A DNA stretch of 64,000 nt from Vicinamibacterales bacterium (GCA_030680175.1 JAUXWO010000051.1:62001-126000), one strand, 5' to 3'; positions 1 to 7,650 are shown, numbered from the stretch's first letter. The notes: generated from the letters alone by a model not told the origin. Numbers and translations: made by a program.

Positions 1-903
1 CGAACGCTGCGCGTCGCCGGTCACCACGGTGAACGTGCGCACCGGCGCGTCCGAGACCGCGCGGCTCGCCTTGACGAGCGCGGCCGAGTCGAGTCCCCCC
101 GACAGGAAGACGCCAACGGGGACATCCGCCACCAGGTGCGCGCGCACCGCGTCGGTGATCCCCTCCTCGATGCGGTGAGCCAACGCGCCGGTGCCCGCGG
201 GAGGTCCTGCCTCGCTCACCCATGCCTCACGGACGTCGGCGAACCGGCCGTCTGTCGCGTGCCCATCCGGCCCGAAGCGGCGCCAGACGCCGGGCATCAG
301 GGCGTGGACGTCCTCCACCCAGGTGAGCGGCGGCGGGATGCTGGCCCAGTGCAGGTACGCGAGCACCCCGGCGGCGGACGGACGGCGTGGGACGAGATCC
401 GCCGCCAGCAGCGCGCCGACCTCGGAGGCGAAGACCACGCCCTCGCGCGTCGCCGACCAGTAGAGCGGCTTGATCCCGAAGCGGTCACGCGCGAGGAGCA
501 GCGTCCGGTCCGCGCGATCCCAGAGCGCGCAGGCGAACATCCCGCGCACGCGCGCGAGCCCGGCCGCGCCCTCATGGATGAGGAGCCGCAGCAGCACCTC
601 GGTGTCGCTGTCCGATCGCCATGGCTCGCCACCGGCCAGCGCGGCCCGCAGCTCGCGGTGGTTGTAGATTTCCCCGTTGTAGGTCAGCCAGTACCGCCCG
701 TCCGGCGAGGCCATCGGCTGGCGCCCGCTGTCGCCGGGCGCGATGATCGCCAGGCGGCGATGCACCAGGAGCGCACCGCCCTCGGCGTCGGTGTACACGC
801 CCTCGCCGTCGGGCCCACGATGGGCCAGCGCCGCCAGAAGCGCCGCCGCGTGCCGATCGGACACCGGCGCCCCGAAGCGCACGACGCCGGCGATGCCGCA
901 CAT
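1..903 (-). CDS. asnB: Asparagine synthase (glutamine-hydrolysing), class II, 3' end cut by window edge
   Basis: Cytoplasmic enzyme making asparagine from aspartate, ATP and glutamine. The start gives Met-Cys-Gly-Ile-Ala-Gly, so Cys2 is the N-terminal nucleophile of the class II glutaminase domain. The RGPDGEG and YNGEIYNH motifs follow within the first 90 residues. The ATP-pyrophosphatase loop SGGLDS is near residue 268. The frame is open to base 1, so 301 codons are seen of a usual ~600-650. It lies 54 bp downstream of the SLBB export gene on the same strand. Asparagine synthases are common in exopolysaccharide and exosortase-type loci, where they are thought to supply amidated sugars. That role is inferred here. 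Confidence 0.95.
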   Translation of the reverse strand, partial: MCGIAGVVRFGAPVSDRHAAALLAALAHRGPDGEGVYTDAEGGALLVHRRLAIIAPGDSGRQPMASPDGRYWLTYNGEIYNHRELRAALAGGEPWRSDSDTEVLLRLLIHEGAAGLARVRGMFACALWDRADRTLLLARDRFGIKPLYWSATREGVVFASEVGALLAADLVPRRPSAAGVLAYLHWASIPPPLTWVEDVHALMPGVWRRFGPDGHATDGRFADVREAWVSEAGPPAGTGALAHRIEEGITDAVRAHLVADVPVGVFLSGGLDSAALVKASRAVSDAPVRTFTVVTGDAQRS

Positions 904-957
904 GCAGAAGTGGAGGAGGGTCGCGCGGGCGGGCCGGCCCCGAGGGGCCGGCGCACG

Positions 958-1815
958 TCAGATCAGACGCTGCGCGATCATGATGGTGTCGCCCGGCAAC
1001 ACCGGATCCGTGAGCTGGATGCTCAGTTCCTGGAACTCGCCCTTGATCTGCCGGCGCACCTTGATGCGGCGGTTGGATCCGCGTTCGGTGAGCCCGCCGG
1101 CGACGGCGATCGCCTGCTGGACGGTCATGCCCTTCTCGAGCACGTAGGTCCCAGGCGTCCGCACGTGTCCCGTGATGTAGAAGCGCTCGACGACCGGCAC
1201 GAAGATGGTGTCGCCATCCTGGAGGATGAGGTTGCTGGCCAGGCGGCCGGCCTGCAGGTCGTCGCGGTTCACCCGCAGGATTTCAGCCGCCGCCTCGTCA
1301 TCGGGCATCGCCGGGGTCTCGGTCCGGGCCGGGTCCTGCGGTCGCAGCACGATGATCTCGCTGCTGGCCGTCGGCGTGAACGAGCCGGCCAGCGCCAGCA
1401 CCTCGAGGAGCGTCACCTCGCCGGCCAGCGGGTACTTCCCGGGCGACCGGACCTCGCCCATGATGAAGATGCTGCGGCTGCGGTACTGCTCGATCCCGAC
1501 TGACACCTGCGGACGCCGCACGTACCCGTCCTGCAGCAGCTCCGTCAACCGGGCTTCCACCTCGCGCACGGTCATCCCGCCCACTTCCACGCGGCCGAGG
1601 ATGGGATAGCTGATGCTGCCATCCGCGTCGATCCGGAACTGCCCGCTCAGGGCGGCCTCGTCGTACACCGTGACGCGGATCAGGTCCTGCGACCCGAGCT
1701 TGTAGTTCAGATCGGTGGTGGTCGACGTCGGCGCGAGCGGTTGCGGCGCCTGGGGGGCGACGGCCCCCTGGGCGACCACGGCCAGCAGCGCCAGTGCGAC
1801 GAAGTGGGTATGCAT
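958..1815 (-). CDS. Polysaccharide export protein, Wza-like, with SLBB domains
   Basis: A 285-residue secreted protein of the polysaccharide biosynthesis/export (Wza/Wzx-associated) family, which forms or lines the outer-membrane export channel. A signal peptide (MHTHFVALALLAVVAQ) ends near residue 20. It has no lipobox Cys, unlike E. coli Wza. The Poly_export domain spans about residues 36-115 (LGSQDLIRVTVYDE, DGSISYPILGRV). SLBB-type ligand-binding repeats follow at about 120-165 (GEVRSPGKYPL) and 205-285 (GHVRTPGTYVL). The start at 1815 was chosen because it places the signal peptide first; the frame is open further upstream with no sensible sequence. It lies 32 bp after the beta-barrel gene and before asnB. 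Confidence 0.9.
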   Translation of the reverse strand: MHTHFVALALLAVVAQGAVAPQAPQPLAPTSTTTDLNYKLGSQDLIRVTVYDEAALSGQFRIDADGSISYPILGRVEVGGMTVREVEARLTELLQDGYVRRPQVSVGIEQYRSRSIFIMGEVRSPGKYPLAGEVTLLEVLALAGSFTPTASSEIIVLRPQDPARTETPAMPDDEAAAEILRVNRDDLQAGRLASNLILQDGDTIFVPVVERFYITGHVRTPGTYVLEKGMTVQQAIAVAGGLTERGSNRRIKVRRQIKGEFQELSIQLTDPVLPGDTIMIAQRLI

Positions 1816-1847
1816 GATTTCGTGTGACGAACCCGGCGGAGGCGCCG

Positions 1848-3092
1848 TCAGAATTCGTATGTCCAGGAACCGTAGATCCGTTGCCTGTCGAAGCGGCGGT
1901 CCGCGCGCGTCGGGGCGCTGCGTTCCGTGTACTCGTAGTTCAGGCCGATCCGGGACCGATCCTGCAGATTGTACCCAAGGCCGACCGCATAGGTATCCAC
2001 GTGATCGTTCCGTGCGCCGTCCAGCTGAGCCGCGCCGTAGTCGAGCCAGCTCCGGCCCGCGCGGCCCCGCAGATCCCACGCCCCGAACAGCCGCTGCGTG
2101 TAGGTGAGGACCGCCCCCGTCTGCACGAAGTAGCCCGCCTCCTCCTCGAACGAGTACTCGACATCGCGCGTGCCGTCAATCTCCAAGCGCGCAGTGCCGA
2201 ACGCGGAGAACCCGATGCCGGCCGTGCCCGTCACCCCCTGGTAACGAGCCAGCGCCGGATCCACCGGCTGGAAGTCACGATAGCCAATCCGCAGCCGCCC
2301 CCGAATCACCGCGTCCGCCGAGAACTGCAACTCGACCGACGCCGTCCGGCTCTCCGAATCGCGGAGCGGCGCCTCGGCGAACCGGTCGCGCTGCACCCCG
2401 CCCTGCAGGACCATCGTGGTGAACGGCGTCAGGCTCAGCTGCAGGCCGCCGTTGGCCACGTCGCTCTCCCGGTCGAAGGCCGAGGCCAGGTCCACGCCCT
2501 GGAACACCTCGCCGTCCCGGAAGGTGGTCTCCGTGCGCGCCGCCGCCACATACACCCGGGTCGTCGGTGACACCTCGAACCCGAGGCCGCCCCCGTATTC
2601 GACGCCGGCGCGACGGGCCCGCCGGTCGAGTTCCGTGTTCAGCCGGTCGCGCGTCTGCACGAACGCGCCCGACACCCACGGCCGGAGGCGGCTGAGCAGC
2701 AGGTCGGTGCGCACGCGAATCTGGCGGCTGATGCCGCGCTCTTCCTTGTACTCGCGGTAGTAGGTGAAGTCGGCCGCGCTCAGCGCCGACACCCGCAGCA
2801 CCCCCACGCGCATGAACAACCGGAGATCCGGCGATACCGTGGCGGTGTAGTCCCGCTTCGGATCGACCGGCTCGTCGAAGACGTTCGTGTCGACGCCAAT
2901 TTCCCGGACCGTGAGCCCCGGCGTCGCCAGCACCGGCCCGAGCCGGAACGCGAACGTGGCCGGGTCGGCCTCGCCGAACCCTTCGGTGAGCGGCCCCTGC
3001 GCCCACACCGAAGAGGGCATGAGGGCCACTGTCCCCGTGATTGTTAAGACGCGCAACGCGTGCCGGATGGTCTGATGAACGCTCGTAGTCAT
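1848..3092 (-). CDS. Outer-membrane beta-barrel protein of the exopolysaccharide locus
   Basis: A 414-residue protein with an N-terminal signal peptide (residues 1-31, ending SVWAQ). The rest shows alternating hydrophobic/polar beta-strand texture with many aromatic girdle residues and ends in Tyr-Glu-Phe, the C-terminal Phe typical of proteins inserted by the BAM complex. It resembles the large beta-barrel proteins next to Wza-like genes in exosortase-type polysaccharide loci; I cannot assign a precise family. The start at 3092 overlaps the upstream Fis-like stop as ATGA. The same frame stays open to about 3470, but that extension has no plausible protein. It probably acts as an export or anchoring pore for the polymer (inference from position). 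Confidence 0.8.
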   Translation of the reverse strand: MTTSVHQTIRHALRVLTITGTVALMPSSVWAQGPLTEGFGEADPATFAFRLGPVLATPGLTVREIGVDTNVFDEPVDPKRDYTATVSPDLRLFMRVGVLRVSALSAADFTYYREYKEERGISRQIRVRTDLLLSRLRPWVSGAFVQTRDRLNTELDRRARRAGVEYGGGLGFEVSPTTRVYVAAARTETTFRDGEVFQGVDLASAFDRESDVANGGLQLSLTPFTTMVLQGGVQRDRFAEAPLRDSESRTASVELQFSADAVIRGRLRIGYRDFQPVDPALARYQGVTGTAGIGFSAFGTARLEIDGTRDVEYSFEEEAGYFVQTGAVLTYTQRLFGAWDLRGRAGRSWLDYGAAQLDGARNDHVDTYAVGLGYNLQDRSRIGLNYEYTERSAPTRADRRFDRQRIYGSWTYEF

Positions 3093-3340
3093 GGCTGTGG
3101 GCCTGCCGTAAGGCGGCGAAGGTCGATGCGGAGCTGCCGGGCTTTCCGGTAGAGATTGGGCCGCTGCAGGCCCAGGGCCCGGGCGGCCTCCGCCACCCGT
3201 CCGCCGTGCGCGCGCAGCACCGCCGTGATGTACGCGCGCTCGAAGGCACGCCGCGCCTCGCGCAACGGGGCCGGCGTCCCGCCGAGGCCGACGCTGGCGA
3301 GCACCGTCGACGGGGTCTCGGGGCGTTCCGGCTGGCTCAT
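3089..3340 (-). CDS. Stand-alone Fis-type helix-turn-helix protein
   Basis: An 83-residue protein. After a non-conserved N-terminus (1-30), residues 31-75 match the Fis/NtrC C-terminal DNA-binding domain: the helix FERAYITAVLRAHGGRVAEAA, then RALGLQRPNLYRKARQL as the HTH. In family members this domain is normally the tail of sigma54-dependent activators such as PrsR, which regulate exopolysaccharide loci. Here no receiver or AAA+ domain precedes it. It overlaps the lipoprotein gene and the beta-barrel gene by ATGA on both sides, so the three are likely translated together. It may be an autogenous regulator of this operon or a degenerate activator fragment. Confidence 0.8.
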   Translation of the reverse strand: MSQPERPETPSTVLASVGLGGTPAPLREARRAFERAYITAVLRAHGGRVAEAARALGLQRPNLYRKARQLRIDLRRLTAGPQP

Positions 3341-3960
3341 CGGACTCCCTCGGACTCGACGCGGGTGAAGACGCCCGAGCCGTCCAGATCGGCCTCGACG
3401 TGCGAGAACTGGCCGTCGGCGTCATACACCGCACGCCGGTCGGGACGCCCCGCGCCGTACGTGGTGTCAAACGCCACCACGCGCAGCACCCCGGACTCGT
3501 AGGTCTCCCACTTGTCCGGCCGGCCGTCGCCGTTGACGTCGTCTTCGGCCCGAATCAGATCGTCGCCGAGGTAGAACTCGCGCCGGTCGACCCGCCGGTC
3601 GCGCGCGGTCGACAGGTCCACGCGGCGCTCGCCGTCCGGGGTCAGCGCGTGCGTCCAGGTGTCCTCGATGCCGTCGCCGGTGCTCGAGGTGCCCACGCGC
3701 GCGAGCTGGCCGGCGCCGTCGAAGTACTCCCACCGGTCGATGCGTCCAGAGCCGGCCTCGTCGATCTCCGATCGCAGCGGGCGATTCCCGTCGAGGTAGG
3801 TGCGGACGTCCACCCGTCCGTCGCCGTTCTGATCGACGTCGAGCCGCACGAGCCGGCGTGTCGCCGGGTCGTACGAGGGATGCGGCGGCGGCGCGGCCGG
3901 ACCGCATCCGGCCACGCTGGCCACAGCCACAGCGAGGATGACGCCGCGGAGTCGGGACAT
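3337..3960 (-). CDS. Lipoprotein with repeated Asp-rich, EF-hand/dockerin-like motifs
   Basis: A 207-residue lipoprotein. Residues 1-18 form a signal peptide with the lipobox VAGC (Cys18/19). About six imperfect repeats follow, of the form D-x-[ND]-G-D-G-R-x-D followed by an aromatic strand (DVDQNGDGRVDVRTY, DDVNGDGRPDKWETY and similar). These resemble calcium-binding EF-hand/thrombospondin-3-like loops. The location is likely the outer membrane or periplasm. It is the first gene of the polysaccharide operon and its stop overlaps the Fis-like start (ATGA). The start at 3960 gives the signal peptide; the ribosome-binding site upstream is weak. Function unknown: calcium-dependent anchoring of the polymer is a guess. 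Confidence 0.8.
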   Translation of the reverse strand: MSRLRGVILAVAVASVAGCGPAAPPPHPSYDPATRRLVRLDVDQNGDGRVDVRTYLDGNRPLRSEIDEAGSGRIDRWEYFDGAGQLARVGTSSTGDGIEDTWTHALTPDGERRVDLSTARDRRVDRREFYLGDDLIRAEDDVNGDGRPDKWETYESGVLRVVAFDTTYGAGRPDRRAVYDADGQFSHVEADLDGSGVFTRVESEGVR

Positions 3961-3983
3961 GGTCTGGTAAAGCTTCGCCCTCT

Positions 3984-4011
3984 CGCTTACAGAATTTGAA
4001 TTCTGGAAGCG
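3984..4011. promoter_or_regulatory. 28-bp near-perfect palindrome upstream of the polysaccharide operon
   Basis: Two 14-nt half-sites pair at 12 of 14 positions, around the core CAGAAT-TTGA-ATTCTG at 3990-4005. It starts 23 bp upstream of the lipoprotein start codon. It is AT-rich at its centre in a GC-rich region. The size and position suit an operator for a dimeric regulator, possibly the Fis-like protein encoded in the operon. It could also form an RNA hairpin in the leader. Confidence 0.45.
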
Positions 4012-4298
4012 AGTCGACTTAGAGACAGGAACGAACTTGATGTGACTCTTTATTCCCGCCAAGCCTCGATTGTCGTCCCAGCCAGGTCGTTGTGTCAAAT
4101 GAGATACACCGCGGCCGCGTCCGGGAGCCCAAGGGGGCACTGCATGTATCGGCTGGACGGAGAGGGCAAGACAGGCGGGCGACTGGTGGAGTGTCAACTG
4201 CCGGTCCGCCCGTGGGGCGGCCGGCGGAATCGCGCCGGGGCACAAGGGCTGGTGGTGCCGCTTCAGTCGATCCACACCACTGGTTGCCCGACGGGGGG
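4012..4298. other. Intergenic region, no gene seen
   Basis: Short overlapping frames are present here but none has a recognisable protein. On the minus strand this is the upstream region of the polysaccharide operon. I looked for a sigma54 promoter (TGGCAC-N5-TTGC) and found none, and saw no convincing sigma70 pair. Confidence 0.5.
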
Positions 4299-4316
4299 GC
4301 CGGCTGATCAGCCGGC
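4299..4316. terminator. Perfect 18-bp palindrome over the stop codon of the small membrane protein gene
   Basis: GCCGGCTGATCAGCCGGC is a perfect inverted repeat containing the minus-strand TGA of the gene ending at 4308. No T-run follows, so an intrinsic terminator is doubtful; it may stabilise the mRNA 3' end. Confidence 0.3.
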
Positions 4317-4688
4317 GCGGCGGGCGATGAGGGCGTTGACCACAAAGGCGCAACCGAGCACGACGATGGCGCCGCCGACGCCGATGCCGACCGACGGCGT
4401 CTCCCCCGCCACCCCGATCAGCAGCATCATGCCGAGTCCCATGCCGATGATGACGATCCCCGCCGACAGCGACCGCGAGTGCGGACGCACGGGCTCGTTG
4501 GTGCCGGTCAGCGCCGCGAACCCCTGCGGGTCCTGCTCGGGCGAGGGCGCAAGCCCGCGCTCGATCAGCGCCATCCGCTCACGGTGCGCCATCTCGCGCC
4601 GCCGGGTCTGCTGATGCATGGCCAGCATCACGATGGCGATCCCGCCGAGCATCGTCAGCGCAGGCACGAGATAGAGCGCGTCTTCCAT
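4308..4688 (-). CDS. Small inner-membrane protein (DUF6249-like)
   Basis: A 126-residue protein with an N-terminal membrane segment (about residues 5-23). A charged helix follows (QQTRRREMAHRERMALIERG, residues 27-46), then a linker and two C-terminal membrane segments (about 73-93 and 98-118). The HRERMALIERG motif is shared with small bacterial proteins annotated DUF6249; the assignment is from memory. The start at 4686-4688 has a good Shine-Dalgarno (GGAGGG, 5-6 nt upstream). It is divergent from an ECF sigma gene, and its promoter carries the same ECF-type boxes as the sigma gene, so it is probably a regulon member. Function unknown. Confidence 0.75.
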   Translation of the reverse strand: MEDALYLVPALTMLGGIAIVMLAMHQQTRRREMAHRERMALIERGLAPSPEQDPQGFAALTGTNEPVRPHSRSLSAGIVIIGMGLGMMLLIGVAGETPSVGIGVGGAIVVLGCAFVVNALIARRAG

Positions 4689-4719
4689 GAATCCCTCCGG
4701 ACAATGACCAACGTGTAGC

Positions 4720-4749
4720 TTAGACCAGCCGGTGCCACGGAATGTTTCA
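4720..4749 (-). promoter_or_regulatory. ECF-type promoter for the small membrane protein gene
   Basis: On the minus strand, TGAAACATT (4749-4741) is followed after 15 nt by GTCTAA (4725-4720). This is the RpoE-like layout GAAC-N15/16-TCTAA. The start codon is about 32 bp downstream. It mirrors the promoter at 4770-4799. Confidence 0.6.
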
Positions 4750-4769
4750 GACCGCGCGGGGGGCTTCGG

Positions 4770-4799
4770 TGAAACAATGCGCCGTGTGCTTCCCTCTAA
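4770..4799 (+). promoter_or_regulatory. ECF-type autoregulatory promoter for the sigma factor gene
   Basis: TGAAACAAT (4770-4778), a 15-nt spacer and CTCTAA (4794-4799). It has the same boxes and spacing as the divergent promoter at 4720-4749, with 20 bp between the two -35 elements. It lies 86 bp upstream of the sigma start codon. Autoregulation is typical of ECF sigma factors. Confidence 0.6.
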
Positions 4800-4885
4800 T
4801 GGAGTGTCGTTGACGATCGACGACCGGGCCGCCCGTTGGGTGGCCCGTCCGGACCCGGTGAGCGATCCACGCGCAGGCATGGCGG

Positions 4886-5458
4886 ATGTCAGACACGGCT
4901 GAACGCGACCTGATCGCGCGATGCCGGCAGGGCGAGGATGGGGCGTTTCGCGAGCTCGTCGACCAGTACAAGGGGCTGGTCTTCGCGCTGGTGGCGCGCA
5001 CGATCCGTGATCCGTCCCGCGCCGAGGATCTCGCGCAGGAGGTGTTTCTCAAGATTCACCGCGGGCTGCCGTACTTCCGCGGCGACGCGCGGCTCTCGAC
5101 GTGGATCTACCGGATCGTCGTCAACCTCTGCGCGAGCGAGCGGCCGTCGCGCGACGTGCCGCTCGACGCGGGCGACGAGGAGCGGCCGGCCTGGGAGCCG
5201 GGCGGGCCGGATCGGGCCTACGGCGATGTCGAGCTCCGGGACCGCCTGGACAAGGCCATCCGCCGCCTGCCCGCGCACTACCGCGTGCTGGTAGCCGGCC
5301 ACTACCTGCGCGGCATGAAGTACGAGGACCTGGCCGAGGCGCTCCACCTGCCGATGGGCACCGTGAAGACGCACCTGCACCGTGCCAAACGGCTCCTCCG
5401 CGAGATGCTCGAGGAACCCCGGCCCGGAAGCGAACAGCGAACAGCGAACAGCGAATGA
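4886..5458 (+). CDS. RNA polymerase ECF sigma factor (RpoE-like)
   Basis: A 190-residue sigma-70 family factor. Region 2 spans about residues 10-75 (FRELVDQYKGLVFALVARTI, DLAQEVFLKIHRGL, STWIYRIVVNLC). Region 4 spans about 118-170 (AIRRLPAHYRVLVAGHYLRG, then YEDLAEALHLPMGTVKTHLH as the HTH). The C-terminal residues SEQRTANSE are encoded by a heptanucleotide repeat array. The stop overlaps the anti-sigma start (ATGA), so the two are translationally coupled. It probably directs RNA polymerase to the paired promoters at 4720-4799. The inducing signal is unknown. Confidence 0.93.
   Translation: MSDTAERDLIARCRQGEDGAFRELVDQYKGLVFALVARTIRDPSRAEDLAQEVFLKIHRGLPYFRGDARLSTWIYRIVVNLCASERPSRDVPLDAGDEERPAWEPGGPDRAYGDVELRDRLDKAIRRLPAHYRVLVAGHYLRGMKYEDLAEALHLPMGTVKTHLHRAKRLLREMLEEPRPGSEQRTANSE
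5429..5456 (+). repeat. Heptanucleotide array (AGCGAAC)3-AGCGAAT
   Basis: Four 7-bp units, three identical and one with a final T, at the 3' end of the sigma gene. The last unit supplies the A-T of the ATGA overlap with the anti-sigma gene. Related 7-bp arrays lie at 10326, 42291 and 56672. Confidence 0.85.
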
Positions 5459-5937
5459 CCTGCGACCAGATCAACCTGCGGATCGACGCCGTCCTCGACG
5501 GCGACGAGGCCTGGACCAGCGACGCCCGGGCGCACCTCGACACGTGCTCGCGCTGTCAGTCGCGCGTCGCGCTCGCGCAGGGCATCAACCGGTGGCTCCC
5601 GCAGCTGCCCGTCGACACGCCGCCGGCCACGTTCACCTCGGGCGTGATGGCCCGCGTGCGGCGGGAGCGGTGGCGCGCCGAGCAGGCGCTCGATGCCGGC
5701 TTCAACGTCGCGATCGCCGCCGGCCTCCTGCTGATTGTCGCCGGCGTCGCGGGGCTCGCCTGGTCCAGCGGCCTCATCGTGGTGGGCGCGGATGTGGTCG
5801 CGCTGATGCGCGAAGCGATCGCGGTCACCGGCGCCGAGATCGCGCCGCAGCTGCCCACCTACAGCGTCGCGGCGCTGCTGCTGACGATGGGGCTGGGCGT
5901 GTGGTGGTGGACCGAACACGCGAACTTTGAGCGGTGA
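5455..5937 (+). CDS. Anti-sigma factor with putative zinc finger (zf-HC2/ZAS)
   Basis: A 160-residue protein. The N-terminus carries the His-x3-Cys-x2-Cys motif of ZAS anti-sigma factors (HLDTCSRCQ, residues 30-38), which holds the sigma factor in the cytoplasm. Two hydrophobic segments follow (about residues 82-103 and 130-150), consistent with a membrane anchor. The start is fixed by the ATGA overlap with the sigma stop. It most likely inhibits the adjacent ECF sigma factor. No clear periplasmic sensor domain is seen, so release may depend on the membrane segments or the zinc site. Confidence 0.85.
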   Translation: MTCDQINLRIDAVLDGDEAWTSDARAHLDTCSRCQSRVALAQGINRWLPQLPVDTPPATFTSGVMARVRRERWRAEQALDAGFNVAIAAGLLLIVAGVAGLAWSSGLIVVGADVVALMREAIAVTGAEIAPQLPTYSVAALLLTMGLGVWWWTEHANFER

Positions 5938-5968
5938 GCCCCGTGCTCCTGGACTAAGATCGACGGCG

Positions 5969-6925
5969 GTGTCTCCCGTCACGTCCGCGGTGCGCCCCTT
6001 CCTGAAGTGGGCGGGCGGCAAACGCCAGCTGCTGCCGGCCCTGCGCCGCTTCTACCCGTCCGACATCCGTCACTACTACGAACCGTTCCTCGGCAGCGGC
6101 GCGGTGTTCTTCGACCTCTGGTCGCTCGGACGGCTCGAGGGCCGTGCCGTGTCGCTCACCGACGGCAACGCCGACCTGATTGGGTGCTACCTCCGCGTGC
6201 GCGACAGCGTGGACGCGCTCATGGCCGAACTCGAGGCCCTGGCGGACGGGCATGGGCGCCGCGGCAGCGCGCACTACTACGAGGTCCGCAACGAGCGCTT
6301 CAACCCGGCGCGGGCCGCGTGGCGCGCGCACGGCGGCGCGGCGGCCGCCTACACCCCGGCGCTCGCGGCCATGCTGATCTACCTGAACCGCACCGGCTAC
6401 AACGGCCTCTTCCGGCAGAATGCCCGGGGCGAGTTCAACGTCCCGGCCGGCCGCTACACGCGGCCGCGGATCCTCGACGCCCCGCTGCTCACGGCGACGT
6501 CCGCGGTGCTCGCCGCACCGCAGATCACGATCGCGGAGGCGCCGTTCGAGCGCGCGATCGCGAAGGCGGAGGGCGGCGACTTCGTCTACTTCGATCCGCC
6601 GTACGCGCCGCTCAGCCCGACGTCCGCCTTCCGCACCTACATGGCCGGCGGCTTCTCCGACGAGGATCAGGCGCGCCTGCAGGCGACCGCGGCCACGCTC
6701 GCCCGCCGCGGCGTGGCCGTGCTGCTCAGCAATTCCACGGCCCCGGCGATCCGGCGCCTCTACGAGCAGAACGCCGAGGCGCGCGGCGCGGGCCTGCGCA
6801 CGTGCCGCGTCCCCGCGCGCCGCGCGATCAACTCGCGCGGCGACCGGCGCGGCGTGATCGAGGAGCTGCTGGTGAGCAACCAGCCGGGCGGCAAGGGCCG
6901 GACCGCCACCGTCACGCGCTCATGA
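5969..6925 (+). CDS. Dam-family (D12 class) DNA adenine-N6 methyltransferase
   Basis: A 318-residue enzyme transferring a methyl group from SAM to adenine-N6 in DNA. FLKWAGGKRQLLPAL (residues 8-22) is the D12-class motif X, FLGSGAVFFDL is motif I, and DPPYAPLS (about residues 209-216) is catalytic motif IV. The GTG at 5969 was chosen because it gives the usual short leader before FLKWAGGK; a TTG at 5927 would overlap the anti-sigma gene. No restriction endonuclease is nearby, so it looks like an orphan methylase. The target could be GATC, as for Dam, but cannot be read from sequence. Its stop overlaps the FkbM-family gene (ATGA). Confidence 0.9.
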   Translation: MSPVTSAVRPFLKWAGGKRQLLPALRRFYPSDIRHYYEPFLGSGAVFFDLWSLGRLEGRAVSLTDGNADLIGCYLRVRDSVDALMAELEALADGHGRRGSAHYYEVRNERFNPARAAWRAHGGAAAAYTPALAAMLIYLNRTGYNGLFRQNARGEFNVPAGRYTRPRILDAPLLTATSAVLAAPQITIAEAPFERAIAKAEGGDFVYFDPPYAPLSPTSAFRTYMAGGFSDEDQARLQATAATLARRGVAVLLSNSTAPAIRRLYEQNAEARGAGLRTCRVPARRAINSRGDRRGVIEELLVSNQPGGKGRTATVTRS

Positions 6926-7641
6926 TTGCCGGCCTGATCCGCCGCGCGTTGCGATGGCTTCCGCCTACCACGATCGTCCGCGTGGTGACCGGGCCGCTCA
7001 AGGGCGCACGCTGGATGATCGGGGCCGCGCCCCACGGCGCGTGGCTCGGGCGGCTCGAACGCCCGCAGCTCGACGACTTCGCCGCCCACAGCCGCGCGGG
7101 CGGCTGTGTGTGGGATGTCGGGGCCCATGTCGGCCTGTACACGCTCACCGCCGCGCGACGCGTCACCCCGCGAGGCGCCGTCGTCGCCTTCGAGCCGGTG
7201 CCGGCCAATGCGGCCGTCCTCGACCGGCATCTCACGCTGAACGCGTGCGACTGGGTGCAGGTCGTGCGCATGGCCGTCACCGATCACGTGGGCCACGTGC
7301 GCATGCGCGAGGACCGCTCGTCCTCGGAGTGCCGCATCGACCCCGACGGGACCCTGGAGGTCCCCTCAACCACGCTGGATGCGTGGCATGCCGCGCACGG
7401 GGGACCGCTGCCGGACATCATCAAGATCGATACGGAAGGGGCGGAAGCCGCCGTGCTGAGGGGGGGCGCCGGTGTCATTCAGCAGGCGCGTCCCCGCCTC
7501 TACCTGGCCCTCCACGGCGACGACCGGGCGGCAGACTGCGCCGCGCTCCTCGAGTCCTGGGGCTACCAGCGGATGACGGTGGACGGATCGCCGCTCGAGG
7601 GCGCCGCCGAGTGGATCGCCACGGCCGGCCGCGATCGGTAG
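6922..7641 (+). CDS. FkbM-family SAM-dependent methyltransferase
   Basis: A 239-residue protein of the Methyltransf_21/FkbM family, which O-methylates sugars or small molecules. VWDVGAHVGLYTL (about residues 60-72) is the SAM-binding motif I, VAFEPVPAN is motif II, and DIIKIDTEGAEAAVLRG (about 168-184) is the FkbM signature. No membrane segment or signal is seen, so it is cytoplasmic. The start overlaps the stop of the DNA methylase (ATGA), so the two are probably co-translated although their substrates appear unrelated. The substrate is unknown; a surface glycan is a reasonable guess. Confidence 0.88.
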   Translation: MIAGLIRRALRWLPPTTIVRVVTGPLKGARWMIGAAPHGAWLGRLERPQLDDFAAHSRAGGCVWDVGAHVGLYTLTAARRVTPRGAVVAFEPVPANAAVLDRHLTLNACDWVQVVRMAVTDHVGHVRMREDRSSSECRIDPDGTLEVPSTTLDAWHAAHGGPLPDIIKIDTEGAEAAVLRGGAGVIQQARPRLYLALHGDDRAADCAALLESWGYQRMTVDGSPLEGAAEWIATAGRDR

Positions 7642-7650
7642 CGTCCGCAC

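Noticed and set aside
4012-4307. Open frames on the plus strand between the polysaccharide operon and the small membrane protein gene
   Set aside because: Low-complexity translated sequence with no start signal or similarity; it overlaps the real minus-strand gene.
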